Shown here: piece by piece, positions 25,967-35,601 of the stretch
Position numbering within the stretch: the first letter of the stretch is position 1
Layout: each line of letters starts with the position of its first letter
NCBI RefSeq assembly: GCF_001280085.1
Contig: NZ_LGED01000208.1
Span: 62,001-126,000 of the forward strand
Direction of reading: 5' to 3'
DNA: 64,000 nt
From: Saccharothrix sp. NRRL B-16348
GTDB lineage: Bacteria; Actinomycetota; Actinomycetes; Mycobacteriales; Pseudonocardiaceae
Notes under the pieces: generated by a model
The model's database searches: none
The model's input: the letters and a program-made list of their open reading frames with translations, nothing else
Told to the model about the DNA's origin: nothing
Translations under genes and position numbers: made by a program

Positions 25967-26830
25967 ATGACGAGTGTGACCGCCCCGGAAATCCGCCTGG
26001 TGTCCGGCGCCCTCGGCGCGGAGATCAGCGGCATCGACCTGAACACGTTGACCGACGACCAGTTCGACCTGATCCGCGATCGGCTGCTGCGTCACCAGGT
26101 GGTGTTCCTGCGCGGTCAGCAGAACCTGACGCCTCGGGCGCACATCGACTTCGGGCGGCGCTTCGGCGAGGTGGAGCTGCACCCGTACCTGCCGCGGCTG
26201 GAGAGCCACCCGGAGATCGTCGTCATCGACTCGGAGGCCGGCGCGAAGGTCGACGTGTGGCACACGGACATGACCTTCCACGAGAGCCCGCCGATCGCGT
26301 CGGTGCTGCACCTGATCGACCTGCCGCCCACCGGCGGCGACACCATGTGGACCAACCAGTGCCTGGTGTACGAGTCCCTGTCGGCCCCGCTGCGCGACCT
26401 GGTGGACGGCCTGACCGCGATCCACACCATCCGGGTGGGCGACGAGTTCTCCAGCCGGGCCGAGCACCCGGTGGTGCGCGTGCACCCGGAGACCGGCCGC
26501 CGCTCGCTCTACGTCAACCGCCTCTTCACCTCGCACATCCCCCAGTTGTCGCGCAACGAGAGCGACGCCCTGCTGGAGTACCTGTTCCGGTTCTCCGAAG
26601 GTCCGCAGTTCACCTGCCGCTTCCGCTGGCAGCCCGGCGACGTGGCCATGTGGGACAACCGGGTGACGCAGCACTACGCCGTCAACGACTACCGCGAACG
26701 CCGCCGGGGCCAGCGCATCACGGTGCTGGGCGACGTGCCGACGGGCAACCCGCCGCGCTGGGAGCACTACGAGCCCGCGCCGGGTGAGCGGTACTGGCCC
26801 GACCGGGTCAACGCGGTGGAGAGCTACTGA
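25967..26830 (+). CDS. TauD/TfdA-family Fe(II)/2-oxoglutarate dioxygenase
   Basis: A 287-residue dioxygenase with HxD at H99/D101 (VWHTDMTF), distal His at H236 ([12 protein letters not shown]) and a 2-oxoglutarate Arg at about 247-250. All iron-binding residues are present. The family includes taurine and 2,4-D dioxygenases and many tailoring hydroxylases; in this position a hydroxylase or desaturase of the product is most likely. Its 3' end overlaps the convergent P450 gene by seven bases. Confidence 0.88.
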   Translation: MTSVTAPEIRLVSGALGAEISGIDLNTLTDDQFDLIRDRLLRHQVVFLRGQQNLTPRAHIDFGRRFGEVELHPYLPRLESHPEIVVIDSEAGAKVDVWHTDMTFHESPPIASVLHLIDLPPTGGDTMWTNQCLVYESLSAPLRDLVDGLTAIHTIRVGDEFSSRAEHPVVRVHPETGRRSLYVNRLFTSHIPQLSRNESDALLEYLFRFSEGPQFTCRFRWQPGDVAMWDNRVTQHYAVNDYRERRRGQRITVLGDVPTGNPPRWEHYEPAPGERYWPDRVNAVESY

Positions 26831-28002
26831 TCCTCCCGCCACACCACCGGGAACTCCTCGATGCCCCCGTTGATCCGGTCGTGGCGCCACGGCAGCTCCT
26901 CGACCGGGACCGCGGGCGCGAGGCCCGGAAGGCGGCGCAGCAGCGTCGCGATGGACAGCTCGACCTCCATCCGGGCCAGGGCCGTGCCCAGGCAGAAGTG
27001 CGGCCCGTAACCGAAGGCCAGGTGCGCCGTGCGGGGCACCCTGTCGATGTCGAACACGTTGGGGTCGTGGAAGACCCGGGGATCGCGGTTGGCCACCCAC
27101 GGGACGGCCATGACGCGGTCCCCGGCGCTCATCGCGACGTCGCCGACGGTCACGTCCTCGGTGACGACCTGCACGCGGAACATGCTGCTGACTGCGGTGT
27201 ACCGCAGGATCTCCTCCACCGCGGCGGGGATCTTCCCCGGTGACCGCACCAGGTCCGCCAGCTGCTCCGGGTGCTGGAACAGCACCCGCACGCCCGCGGC
27301 CGTCGAGCCGACCTCCAGGCCGCCGCGCAGCAACCCCATGGCCAGCACGATGATCTCCTCGTCGGACAGGCCGTGGTCGTCGCCCTCCAGCCACACCGAC
27401 AACAGGTCGTCGCCGGGCTCGGCCCGCTTGGCGGCCATCTGCCCCGCCAGGTAGACCCACAGCGACTTCGCGGCCTCCATCGAGTTGTAGTCCACCACCG
27501 AGTTCAGGCCCGCGAGCCAGCCGTAGAACTGCTCGCGGTCGGCGGCCGGTACACCGATCACCTCGCAGATCACCAGCAGCGGCAAGGGCGCGACGAGGCC
27601 GCTGACCAGGTCGGCGGGCCGCGGTCCGGCGATCATCTCGTCCACCAGCTCGTCCACCAGTGCCTGCACGCGCGGGCGGTAGTGCGCCATGCGGCGACCG
27701 CCGAACGCGCGGCTGCCCACCCGGCGCACCGCCGCGTGCGCCGCGCCGTCCTGGTTGAGGTCGCGCAGCGGCGGGTGGTCCGGCGGCGGCTGGTGCAGCA
27801 CCCGGCTGAACCGGGGGTCGGCCAGCACCTGGACGCACCCGGCGTAGTCCAGCACGAGCCAGGCGGGCTCCCCGTCGGGCAGCAGCACCCGGCTCACCGG
27901 GTCGGTCTCGATCATGCCGACCAGTTCCGGCGACAGCTCACCGGTGAACGGCTCGAAGGGGTACTGGCGCAGTTCGGGTGCGACGGCCACGGCGGATAAC
28001 AC
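26824..28002 (-). CDS. Cytochrome P450 (class I, actinobacterial) with unusual I-helix
   Basis: A 392-residue P450. The haem-binding loop is [10 protein letters not shown] with ligand C337, and the K-helix ExxR is EEILR. The oxygen-activating I-helix, usually AGxxTT, reads GGLEVGST at 227-234, so the canonical Thr pair is shifted or lost; such P450s can have altered oxygen activation. GTG 28002 is used, but GTG 27990 may be the true start because a TTGACG box (minus strand 28027-28022) would place a leaderless transcript there. Divergent from the second glycosyltransferase. Confidence 0.9.
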   Translation of the reverse strand: MLSAVAVAPELRQYPFEPFTGELSPELVGMIETDPVSRVLLPDGEPAWLVLDYAGCVQVLADPRFSRVLHQPPPDHPPLRDLNQDGAAHAAVRRVGSRAFGGRRMAHYRPRVQALVDELVDEMIAGPRPADLVSGLVAPLPLLVICEVIGVPAADREQFYGWLAGLNSVVDYNSMEAAKSLWVYLAGQMAAKRAEPGDDLLSVWLEGDDHGLSDEEIIVLAMGLLRGGLEVGSTAAGVRVLFQHPEQLADLVRSPGKIPAAVEEILRYTAVSSMFRVQVVTEDVTVGDVAMSAGDRVMAVPWVANRDPRVFHDPNVFDIDRVPRTAHLAFGYGPHFCLGTALARMEVELSIATLLRRLPGLAPAVPVEELPWRHDRINGGIEEFPVVWREDQ

Positions 28003-28031
28003 TGCGCCCGAATCCCCTTTGCGTCAACGGA

Positions 28032-28061
28032 TTCCGCACGACCTCAGCCCGGGGTTACCAT
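28032..28061 (+). promoter_or_regulatory. Weak candidate promoter for glycosyltransferase-P450 operon
   Basis: TTCCGC (28032-28037), 18-base spacer, TACCAT (28056-28061). The GTG at 28067 begins six bases after the -10 box, again suggesting a leaderless message; no ribosome binding site is visible. Confidence 0.25.
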
Positions 28062-28066
28062 GCCGG

Positions 28067-29233
28067 GTGCGCATTCTCATCTCGACGTGGGGCTGGCGTT
28101 CGCACTTCTACTGCCTGGTGCCGCTGGCGTGGGCGTTGCAGGCCGCCGGGCACGAGGTGCTGGTGGCCACCCAGCCGGGGCTGGCGCCGGTGGTGGACGA
28201 GGCCGGCCTGGTCGCCGTGCCGCTGGGACCGCACCTGGACTTCGAGGCCGTGTTCACCGACCGGATCGGCAAAGTCGGTGGCAGCACCGGCGACGGCACG
28301 CCCGATCCGGACGGTCCGGCGATCACCCCGGACGGCGGTGTGGTCCACATGGCCGACGCCTGGGTGGACGAACTGGTCGCGTTCGGACGGTCCTTCCGGC
28401 CGGACCTGGTCCTGTGGGAGCCGTTCAACCTCGCCGCGGCCGTGGCGGCGGCGGTGCTGGACGTGCCCGGCGCGCAGGTCCTGTGGGGGCCCGACCACGG
28501 CTCCACGCTGGCGTGGGACCACGACGGCGTCTTCGGTCCGATGGCACGGCGCTTCGGGATCACGCCGTCGGACGTGCGCCTGGCGGGCGGCCTGATGATC
28601 GACCCGGTGCCCGCGCCGCTCCAGGTGCCGCTGCCCGTGCCGAGCCTGCCGATGCGCTACCTGCCCTACAACGGCACCCACGTCCTCCCGCCGTGGCTGC
28701 ACGAACCGCCGAGCCGGCCGCGCGTGTGCGTCACCGGTGGCACGGTCGCCGGGCCGGGACTGTCCGAGCGGGCCGATCTCGCGGACGTCATCCGCGCCGT
28801 GGCGGACCTCGGCGCGGACGTGGTCGTCGCCGTGGCCAAGGCCCACCGCGACGCGCTGCCGCCGTTGCCCGACATCGTGCGGGTGGCCGACGCGCCGCTC
28901 GCGCTGCGCCTGGCGCTGCCCGGCAGCGCGGCGTTCGTCCAGCACGGCGGTGCGGGCACGATGATGACCGCCCTCGTCCACGGCGTGCCGCAGCTGGTCC
29001 TGCCGCAGGTCGGCGACGAGCACTTCAACGCCGAACGCCTGCTGCTGTCCGGCGCGGGCCAGGTGCTGGAGGAGCCCGACGTCGCGTCGGTGCGCGACAG
29101 CGTCGCCGCGCTGATGGACGGTGGGCCGTGGCGTGAGGCCGCCGAGCTGCTGCGCGACCGCATCCACGCCATGCCCACGCCCGCCCAGGTGGTCGACCAG
29201 CTCGTCGCCTACGCCGAAGGAGGCCGCCCGTGA
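28067..29233 (+). CDS. GT1-family (erythromycin-type) glycosyltransferase
   Basis: A 388-residue GT-B enzyme with H13 in the N-terminal acceptor site (WRSHFYCLVPL) and the donor signature QHGGAGTMMTALVHGVPQLVLP at about 292-313. The QVGDEHFNA stretch that follows is typical of deoxysugar transferases. It is not closely similar to the other glycosyltransferase at 13059-14204, so two sugars or two sites may be glycosylated. It shares a GTGA overlap with the downstream P450. Confidence 0.9.
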   Translation: MRILISTWGWRSHFYCLVPLAWALQAAGHEVLVATQPGLAPVVDEAGLVAVPLGPHLDFEAVFTDRIGKVGGSTGDGTPDPDGPAITPDGGVVHMADAWVDELVAFGRSFRPDLVLWEPFNLAAAVAAAVLDVPGAQVLWGPDHGSTLAWDHDGVFGPMARRFGITPSDVRLAGGLMIDPVPAPLQVPLPVPSLPMRYLPYNGTHVLPPWLHEPPSRPRVCVTGGTVAGPGLSERADLADVIRAVADLGADVVVAVAKAHRDALPPLPDIVRVADAPLALRLALPGSAAFVQHGGAGTMMTALVHGVPQLVLPQVGDEHFNAERLLLSGAGQVLEEPDVASVRDSVAALMDGGPWREAAELLRDRIHAMPTPAQVVDQLVAYAEGGRP

Positions 29234-30414
29234 TCCGCTTCCCGCTCCCGCCCGCGCCGTCGCTGCACCACCCGTCGCCGGAGTACGCGCGCCTGCGCGC
29301 CGAGGACCCGGTGCCGCGGGTGGAACTGCCCGACGGCACCCTCGCCTACCTCGCGACCCGGCACGCCGACGTCCGCACGGTCTTCAGCGACGCCAGGTTC
29401 AGCCGCGCCGCGGCCACCGGGCCGAAGGGGCCGGAGTGGGAGCTGGGGTCGCTGGCCGACGACTCGCTGCTGGGCATGGACCCGCCCCTGCACACCAAGG
29501 TCCGCCGCGTGGTCGGCAGCGCGTTCACCGCACGCCGCGTGGAGGACATGCGCGCGACGGTGGCCGGGCTCGTGGACGGCCTGATCGACCGCCTCGAGGA
29601 GGCCGGTCCCGGGGCGGACCTGAGCGCGCACGTGTCCGCGCCGCTGCCCATCGCCGTGATCAGCGGGTTGTTCGGCGTGGCCGACGAGGACCAGGACCGG
29701 GTCAAGGAGTGGTCGGACGCGCTGGTCGGCGATTGGCAGGCCGACCCCGGCCCGCCGCGCGCCGCGCTGGCCGCGTTCGGGGAGCTGATCGAGAAGCGGC
29801 GGGCGAACCCCGGCGACGACCTGATGAGCGCCCTGGTCGCCGCGTGGGACCGGGAGGACTCGCTGTCCGAGCGGGAACTCGTCTCGGTCACCGCCGGGCT
29901 GCTCGCCGGCGGCCACGAGTCGACCACCAACCAGATCAACCTGTTCGTCGCCGTGCTGTCCAGCCACCTCGACCAGCTCGCCGCCCTGCGCGGTGACGAC
30001 CCGCGTGCCGTCGCGGTGGCCGTGGAGGAGCTGACCCGCTACATCCAGCTCGGCGAGAGCGGCATCCTGATGCCCAGGGTCACCATCGAGGACGTCGACC
30101 TGGGCGGCGTCCCGGTGCCGGCCGGCTCGGTCGTGCTGCCCGCCGTGGTGTCGGCCAACCGCGACGAGTCGGTGTTCCCGGACGCCGACCGGCTCGACCT
30201 GACCCGCTCCCCCAACCCGCACATCGCGTACGGCGCCGGCCCGCACCACTGCATCGGCGCTTCCCTGGCCCGCATGGAGCTTCAGGAGGCGTTGGGCGGC
30301 CTGCTGCGCCGGCTGCCCACCCTCAGGCTGGCGGTGCCGGAGTCGGAGCTGCGCCTCAAGCCCGGCCTGGTGGTCAGGAGCTTCCAGGAGCTGCCGGTGA
30401 CGTGGGACCGATAG
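29230..30414 (+). CDS. Cytochrome P450 monooxygenase
   Basis: A 394-residue P450 with canonical motifs: I-helix AGGHEST at 226-232, K-helix EELTR, and haem loop YGAGPHHCIG with C341. It looks like a CYP105/CYP107-type tailoring enzyme. It is coupled by GTGA to the glycosyltransferase and ends inside the convergent condensation-domain gene (41-base overlap). No ferredoxin or reductase gene is nearby. Confidence 0.93.
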   Translation: MIRFPLPPAPSLHHPSPEYARLRAEDPVPRVELPDGTLAYLATRHADVRTVFSDARFSRAAATGPKGPEWELGSLADDSLLGMDPPLHTKVRRVVGSAFTARRVEDMRATVAGLVDGLIDRLEEAGPGADLSAHVSAPLPIAVISGLFGVADEDQDRVKEWSDALVGDWQADPGPPRAALAAFGELIEKRRANPGDDLMSALVAAWDREDSLSERELVSVTAGLLAGGHESTTNQINLFVAVLSSHLDQLAALRGDDPRAVAVAVEELTRYIQLGESGILMPRVTIEDVDLGGVPVPAGSVVLPAVVSANRDESVFPDADRLDLTRSPNPHIAYGAGPHHCIGASLARMELQEALGGLLRRLPTLRLAVPESELRLKPGLVVRSFQELPVTWDR

Positions 30415-31780
30415 CGGGCGCCGTCGGGTCGAACGCGGCCGCCAACGCCACCTCCTCGACCGCGTGGAGCATCGTCTCCACCTGGTCGGTGGTGAGCACG
30501 GCCATGTCGAACACCATCTGGAGGTGGATCGTGCCGGGGCGGTCCTCGACGCTGATGAACAGCTGGTCGGGCATCGCGTCGAGGTGGCCGTCCCAGGACA
30601 GGAACGTCCGGGGCAGCTCGGCCCGCACCCGCTCCTCGGTGATCGGGTCGCCGTCGGCCAGCAGCTCCTCGGCGTCCGGACGGGTGCTGAACCGCAGGTC
30701 GCTGATGCGGCAGGTGACCGCGGCCGGGTGGCCGCGTTCGGCGTCGAGGCGGGCGACCAGGCGGTCGAGCTGGTCGGGGTCGTAGTAGGCGCGCATCCAC
30801 GCGGCCGTCGCCGCCTGCCGGGTCCGCGCCACCACCTCGTCCACCGTGCCGCCCAAGTCCAGCGACACCACCGAGTTCTGGCTCAGCGTGCCGATCACGT
30901 CGGCGAAGCCGGGCCGGAACCGGTTGCTGACGATGACGTTGGTGGTGAGCGGGTCGACGCCGGTGGCGCGGCCGATCGCGATGGCCAGCACGGCCAGCAG
31001 CACGCGCGCGGTGTCGGTGCGGGTGCGGCGGGCGATGGCCAGCACCGCCAGGTGGGCGGCGGAGGAGCGGAACCGGCCGTGCCAGTAGCGGTGCCCGAGC
31101 CGTCCTTCCGGGTACTTCGGCTCCCCGAACGTCGCGCGCGGCAGGTGCCGGAGCCGTTCCTCCCAGTAGCGCATCGCGCCGTCGCTGGTGCGCCGCGCCT
31201 CGGGCGTCTGCTCGCGGCGCGCGAGGTCCAGCGCGGTGACGGCGTCGGGGTCCAACCGGCGGTCGGCCAGCTCGCCGACGCCCAGGCCGGTCATCAGCAG
31301 CAGCGTGCCCGTGCCGTCCGCGACGAGGTGGTTGACCGCGAACACCAGGTGCGCCGCCCGGCCGCGGTGCTCCAGCACCGCCAGCCGGACCAGCCACGGG
31401 GTGTGGCCGTCGAACGGGGTCATCATCCACTCGAACCAGATCTTGTGGCTGTGCCCCAGTACCTCGGCGGGGTCCACGTCGTCCTCGAAGGCGGTCACCT
31501 CGACGTCGATCTCGCCGGACTCCACGACCACCTGGCACGGCTCCCCGTCGTCGCCGACGCCGAGCCTCATCCGCAGCGCGGGGTGGCGGCACATCATGTC
31601 GCCCAGCCGGGCCGCCAACCCGTCGACGGTCACGCCCTCGGGCAGCGGGTGCGCGCCGCTGTTGTTGTGCGGCCAGCCGGTCGCGCGCATGTCGCGCATG
31701 ATCGCCTTCTGGCCCCACGTCAGGGGCGCGGTGCCCGCGCCGGGTCCGGAGAACGTGACGGTGACGCGGCGCTCACGCAT
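30374..31780 (-). CDS. Stand-alone condensation-domain protein
   Basis: A 468-residue acyltransferase of the CoA-dependent acyltransferase/condensation superfamily. The active-site motif is NHLVADG at 150-156, so the catalytic second His (H151) and the DG are present, while the first His is Asn. A latch-region SNRFRPG motif is at about 285. Free-standing condensation enzymes join carrier-bound acyl groups to amines or alcohols. It lies after KAS and ACP in one operon, so it may transfer the ACP-bound chain to the terpene, sugar or amino-acyl acceptor. Confidence 0.8.
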   Translation of the reverse strand: MRERRVTVTFSGPGAGTAPLTWGQKAIMRDMRATGWPHNNSGAHPLPEGVTVDGLAARLGDMMCRHPALRMRLGVGDDGEPCQVVVESGEIDVEVTAFEDDVDPAEVLGHSHKIWFEWMMTPFDGHTPWLVRLAVLEHRGRAAHLVFAVNHLVADGTGTLLLMTGLGVGELADRRLDPDAVTALDLARREQTPEARRTSDGAMRYWEERLRHLPRATFGEPKYPEGRLGHRYWHGRFRSSAAHLAVLAIARRTRTDTARVLLAVLAIAIGRATGVDPLTTNVIVSNRFRPGFADVIGTLSQNSVVSLDLGGTVDEVVARTRQAATAAWMRAYYDPDQLDRLVARLDAERGHPAAVTCRISDLRFSTRPDAEELLADGDPITEERVRAELPRTFLSWDGHLDAMPDQLFISVEDRPGTIHLQMVFDMAVLTTDQVETMLHAVEEVALAAAFDPTAPAIGPTSPAAPGSS

Positions 31781-33008
31781 CGGCGCGCCCCAGGATCACG
31801 CTGACGTTGTGGCCGCCGAAGCCGAACGAGTTGGTCATGACGGTGCGCGCGGGCACGGCGAGGGCCTTGTCCCGGATGTGGTTCAGGTCGAGCGACGGGT
31901 CCGGGTCGTCCAGGTTGTGCGTCGGGGGCAGCAGCCCGTGCCGCAGCGCGGCGATGCCGATGGCCGCCTCCACCACGCCGGACGCGCCGAGCATGTGCCC
32001 GGTGACCCCCTTGGTCGAGCTCACCGGCGGCATGGCGGCGCCGAACACCGTCGTGATGGCCTTGGCCTCCGCGGCGTCACCGGCTTTGGTGGCGGTGCCG
32101 TGCGCGTTGAGGTAGTCGACGTCCGCGGTGGTCAGGCCCGCGTCGCGCAGCGCGATCTCCATGCCGGCCGCGGCGCTGGAGCCGTCCGGGCGTGGCGTGG
32201 TGGGGTGGTAGGCGTCGGTCGTCGCGCCCCAGCCCAGCACGTCGGCGTGGACGGACGCGCCGCGGGCCCGCGCGAACCCCGGCCGTTCCAGCACCAGCAC
32301 GCCCGCGCCCTCGCCGAGCACCAGGCCGTTGCGGCGGCGGTCGAACGGGCGGCTCGCGGTCGTCGGGTCGGGCCAGCCCCTGGCCAGGGCCAGGGCGTTG
32401 CCGAAGGCGTCCACGAGGGTCGGGAACAGCGGCGCCTCCGAGCAGCCGCACACCACCACGTCCGCCTCGCCGGCGCGCAGGATGCGCAGCGCCTCCCCGA
32501 TGGACTGGCCGCCGGCCGCGCAGGCCGTGCCGACCGACGAGGTGTAGCCGCGGACGCCGAACTTGATCGCGGTGCGCGCGGCGGCCATGTTCGGCAGCAC
32601 GCCGGGCAGCATGAACGGGCTGACGCCCAGCCGTCCCCGCTGCGACCGCCGCACCGCCTGGTCGGCCAGGGTTTCCAGCCCGCCGACGCCCGACACCACG
32701 ACCGCGACCCGGTAGGGGTCCACGTCACGGCCCACTTCGAGGCCCGCGTCCGCCAACGCGTCTTCGGCAGCCCGCAGCGCCATCACGATCGAGCGGTCCA
32801 CGAACCGGGCGTCCTTGGCCGGGATCACGCTGTCCGCGGCGATCGGCGGTGCGAACGCCGCGACGTCCACGACGCCGTGCAGCACGTGGTCCTCCGGCGG
32901 CGCGGACAGCCCGGAACGGCCCGCGCAGACGGCGTCGAACACCTCGCCCACCGCCGTGCCGACCGGCGTGACGAGCCCGATGCCGGTGACGGCGGCCCGC
33001 GCGGTCAC
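31773..33008 (-). CDS. KAS II (FabF-type) 3-oxoacyl-ACP synthase
   Basis: A 411-residue elongating ketosynthase with the Cys-His-His set: C163 (GTACAAGGQS), H303 (NAHGTATKAGD) and H338 (GVTGHMLGASG). The C-terminal NSFGFGGHN is normal. It overlaps its ACP (GTGA) and the condensation-domain gene (eight bases), suggesting a short dedicated chain-extension module. No ketoreductase or dehydratase accompanies it, so reductive steps would be borrowed or the chain left as ketone. Confidence 0.92.
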   Translation of the reverse strand: MTARAAVTGIGLVTPVGTAVGEVFDAVCAGRSGLSAPPEDHVLHGVVDVAAFAPPIAADSVIPAKDARFVDRSIVMALRAAEDALADAGLEVGRDVDPYRVAVVVSGVGGLETLADQAVRRSQRGRLGVSPFMLPGVLPNMAAARTAIKFGVRGYTSSVGTACAAGGQSIGEALRILRAGEADVVVCGCSEAPLFPTLVDAFGNALALARGWPDPTTASRPFDRRRNGLVLGEGAGVLVLERPGFARARGASVHADVLGWGATTDAYHPTTPRPDGSSAAAGMEIALRDAGLTTADVDYLNAHGTATKAGDAAEAKAITTVFGAAMPPVSSTKGVTGHMLGASGVVEAAIGIAALRHGLLPPTHNLDDPDPSLDLNHIRDKALAVPARTVMTNSFGFGGHNVSVILGRADA

Positions 33009-33265
33009 GTCGCGGCCGAGGTGCTGATCCGCTGGGCGACAACGGCGCAGAACTCGCCGACGGTCAGGCCGGCGAAGGCCTCGGCCTCGTCGGCCTCGAA
33101 GCGCACCCCGTACTCGTCCTCCACCCGCAGGGCGAGTTCGGCCAGGGCCAGCGACTCCAGGTCGGCGCCCGCGGGGCCGAGCACGGTGTCCTCGCCGATC
33201 TCGTCGGTGCTGTACTTCATCTCGGCGAGCGACTCCAGCAGGAAGTCGCGGATCTCAGCGGTCAT
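33005..33265 (-). CDS. Acyl carrier protein
   Basis: An 86-residue type II ACP with attachment serine S38 in ADLESLALAEL and the usual acidic helix II-III. It partners the KAS II gene that overlaps its stop codon. An AAAGGG site lies upstream of ATG 33265. It is the first gene of a three-gene leftward operon. Confidence 0.9.
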   Translation of the reverse strand: MTAEIRDFLLESLAEMKYSTDEIGEDTVLGPAGADLESLALAELALRVEDEYGVRFEADEAEAFAGLTVGEFCAVVAQRISTSAAT

Positions 33266-33291
33266 GGTCCACGCGCCCTTTCCCGGCCGGT

Positions 33292-33313
33292 GATGGGAGA
33301 TTTTTTGCCCATC
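33292..33313. promoter_or_regulatory. Inverted repeat in divergent promoter region
   Basis: GATGGG (33292-33297) and CCCATC (33308-33313) flank an AT-rich spacer containing a T6 run, unusual in this GC-rich DNA. It lies between the divergent ACP and ligase operons, where a TTGACG box for the leftward operon occurs at 33329-33324. A shared operator is possible. Confidence 0.3.
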
Positions 33314-33383
33314 GGGTCCTGGCCGTCAAGCAACCGTTCGCCCGAACCGGCGCTATGGACCGCGCTCGCTTCGGGACCGCAGA

Positions 33384-34868
33384 ATGTGCGGCATGGCGAC
33401 GACCGCGCTGGACCTGGTGACCGGCGTCGGCGCGCCGCCGGTCTCGGCCGCCGTCGTGCCGCCCGGCGGTGGCGCGTTGAGCTACGGCGAGCTGTCCGAC
33501 CTGGTGGATCAGGTCGGAACAGCGATGCGGCACAACGACAAGGCCCTCGTGCTGTGCGCGGGCGACCGCGACCTGCCCACGGTGCTGGCCTATCTCGCCG
33601 CACTGCGGTTGGGCCACACGGTCGCATTCCTTCCCGCGACCACCGAGGTGCTGTCCGCCTACCGGCCGGATTTCGTCGTCCCGGCGCCCGGCGCGCACGA
33701 CGACCTGACCGCCGCCGGCTACCGGCCGACCGGCGGATCCCCGGTCGGCGCCACGATCTTCCGCCGCGCCTCCGCCGGCCCGCACGCCCCGATCTCCGAC
33801 GAGACGGCCCTCCTGCTCATGACTTCGGGGACTACGGGCAGCCCGAAGGCGGTCCGGCTCTCCTACTCGGCGATCGCCGACAACTCCCGGGCCATCGTGG
33901 ACGCCCTGGGCATCACCGCGGCCGAGCGCGCCGCCACCACGTTGCCGATCACCCACGCCTACGGGCTCTCCGTGCTCAACAGCCACCTGATCGCCGGGGC
34001 GAGCGTCGTGCTGTCCGACAGCCCGCCGTTGGCGCTCGCGACGTGGGACCGGCTGGCCCGTACCGGCGTGACGTCGTTGGCGGCCGTGCCGACCACCTAC
34101 GCGGCGTTCGGGCCGTCGCACGTGAACCTCCTGGGGCGCACGGCGATCCGCACGATGACCCAGGCGGGCGCACGGCTGGCCGACGACCTGACCACCCGGC
34201 TGGCGCGGATGATGCAACGGCGCGGCGGCCGGTTCTTCACGATGTACGGGCAGACCGAGGCGACGTCCCGGATGGCCGTGCTCGACCCGGCCGACCTGCC
34301 CGAGCGCCTCGGTTCGGTCGGCCGGGCCGTGCCCGGCGGCGTCTTCACCATCGCCCCCGGCCCGCCGCACGCCCGGGCCGTCCCGGGCGAGGGCGCGGTG
34401 CGCTACCGGGGGCCCGGCGTGATGCTGGGCTACGCGTCCTGCCGGGAGGACCTGGCCCGGGGCGCCGAAGTGGACGTGCTCGACACCGGCGACCTCGGCT
34501 ACCTGCGTGACGGCTACCTGTACCTGACCGGCCGCACCAAGCGCATCGCCAAGGTGCTCGGCGTCCGCACGAGCCTGGACGACCTGGAGCGTTCGGTGGA
34601 ACGACCGGGGCACCCCACCGCGGTGCTCGCCGGCGCCGACGACGTGGTCTACCTCGTCGGCGCCGGCGACGCCGCCGTTCACGAGCAGCAGCGACGGCAA
34701 TTGGCCGATTCGCTCGGCGTGCCGAGCCGGCACGTTGTCCTCCGGCAGGTCGACCGACTACCGCGCACCCCTGGCGGGAAGGTCGACTACCGGGCACTGG
34801 CCGAAGTCATCGGGAGGTCCGACGGTGGAGCTGAGCAGTTGGCGTCGACTGTCCGACCGGGGACCTGA
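33384..34868 (+). CDS. Stand-alone adenylation enzyme (ANL superfamily)
   Basis: A 494-residue ligase with an intact P-loop TSGTTGSPK at 147-155, FTMYGQTEATSR A5 segment, DTGDLGY A7 segment and a C-terminal PGGKVDY lysine. It should be catalytically competent. It heads a six-gene operon of dissected NRPS parts and is a likely loader of one of the downstream PCPs. ATG 33393 is an alternative start; neither has a strong ribosome binding site. The last 44 bases overlap the thioesterase gene. Confidence 0.87.
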   Translation: MCGMATTALDLVTGVGAPPVSAAVVPPGGGALSYGELSDLVDQVGTAMRHNDKALVLCAGDRDLPTVLAYLAALRLGHTVAFLPATTEVLSAYRPDFVVPAPGAHDDLTAAGYRPTGGSPVGATIFRRASAGPHAPISDETALLLMTSGTTGSPKAVRLSYSAIADNSRAIVDALGITAAERAATTLPITHAYGLSVLNSHLIAGASVVLSDSPPLALATWDRLARTGVTSLAAVPTTYAAFGPSHVNLLGRTAIRTMTQAGARLADDLTTRLARMMQRRGGRFFTMYGQTEATSRMAVLDPADLPERLGSVGRAVPGGVFTIAPGPPHARAVPGEGAVRYRGPGVMLGYASCREDLARGAEVDVLDTGDLGYLRDGYLYLTGRTKRIAKVLGVRTSLDDLERSVERPGHPTAVLAGADDVVYLVGAGDAAVHEQQRRQLADSLGVPSRHVVLRQVDRLPRTPGGKVDYRALAEVIGRSDGGAEQLASTVRPGT

Positions 34869-35601
34869 ACTGGTGCTGTGCCTCGACTTCCCCGGCGGGA
34901 GGGCGTCGGCGGGCTTCCCCGACCTGGCGGCCTCGTCGACCGTCGACGCCTCTTTCCTCCAGGTGGGACGGATCGGCGCGGGCCCGCTGGACGAGGCGGT
35001 CGCCCGCTGGACGGACGAGGCCCTGGCGGGTGGCGGCACCGTCCGCGCCGTCCTGGGCTACTGCGCCGGCGCGTCGCTGGCCACCTGCGTGGCCGACGCG
35101 GTGGCCGAACGGCAACCGGCGCCGAGGGTCCTGCTGTTCGACGCCGCGCGGCCCGGCGCGGGCTCCCTGGCGGGCGAGTTCAGCGGCATCGTCGACGCCT
35201 CCGCCGAGCACCTGACCGAGCAGGAGCGGGAGGACGCCCGAACCCTCGCCGACACCCTGGTCGAGGAGCACCCCGACGACCTACCCCGCGTGGCCGACGC
35301 CCTGGCCGCGCGCTACGACGACCTGATGCGGTCGGTCGCCACCCGCCTGTCGCTCGACGACTACTTCCGCGGCGAACTGGTCAAGGGCTTCCGCACCTAC
35401 CTGGACTACCTGCTCCTGGCCGCCGCGGGCCGCTTCGAGCTGAAGGCGGGCGAGCCCCTGTTCGTGCACTCCCGGGACTACCCGCTGCCGGTGGACGGCG
35501 ACGTCCACCTGACCGTGTTCGACGTGGAGCACGAGGAGCTGCTGCGCGATGACCAGGTCCGCGCCCACGTCACCGCCCACCTGAAAGGAGTGCGGGCATG
35601 A
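34825..35601 (+). CDS. Thioesterase-like hydrolase with Cys nucleophile
   Basis: A 258-residue alpha/beta-hydrolase-like protein in an NRPS operon. The nucleophile elbow is GYCAGAS (78-84), placing C80 where thioesterases have Ser. The LVLCLDFPGG oxyanion strand and FDAARPG acidic-residue strand are as in thioesterases. Cys-nucleophile NRPS thioesterases are known, for example the one that closes the beta-lactone of obafluorin, so a lactone- or lactam-forming or acyl-transfer role is possible. GTG 34825 has a GGGAGG site eight bases upstream and lies inside the ligase gene. Confidence 0.7.
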   Translation: MELSSWRRLSDRGPELVLCLDFPGGRASAGFPDLAASSTVDASFLQVGRIGAGPLDEAVARWTDEALAGGGTVRAVLGYCAGASLATCVADAVAERQPAPRVLLFDAARPGAGSLAGEFSGIVDASAEHLTEQEREDARTLADTLVEEHPDDLPRVADALAARYDDLMRSVATRLSLDDYFRGELVKGFRTYLDYLLLAAAGRFELKAGEPLFVHSRDYPLPVDGDVHLTVFDVEHEELLRDDQVRAHVTAHLKGVRA

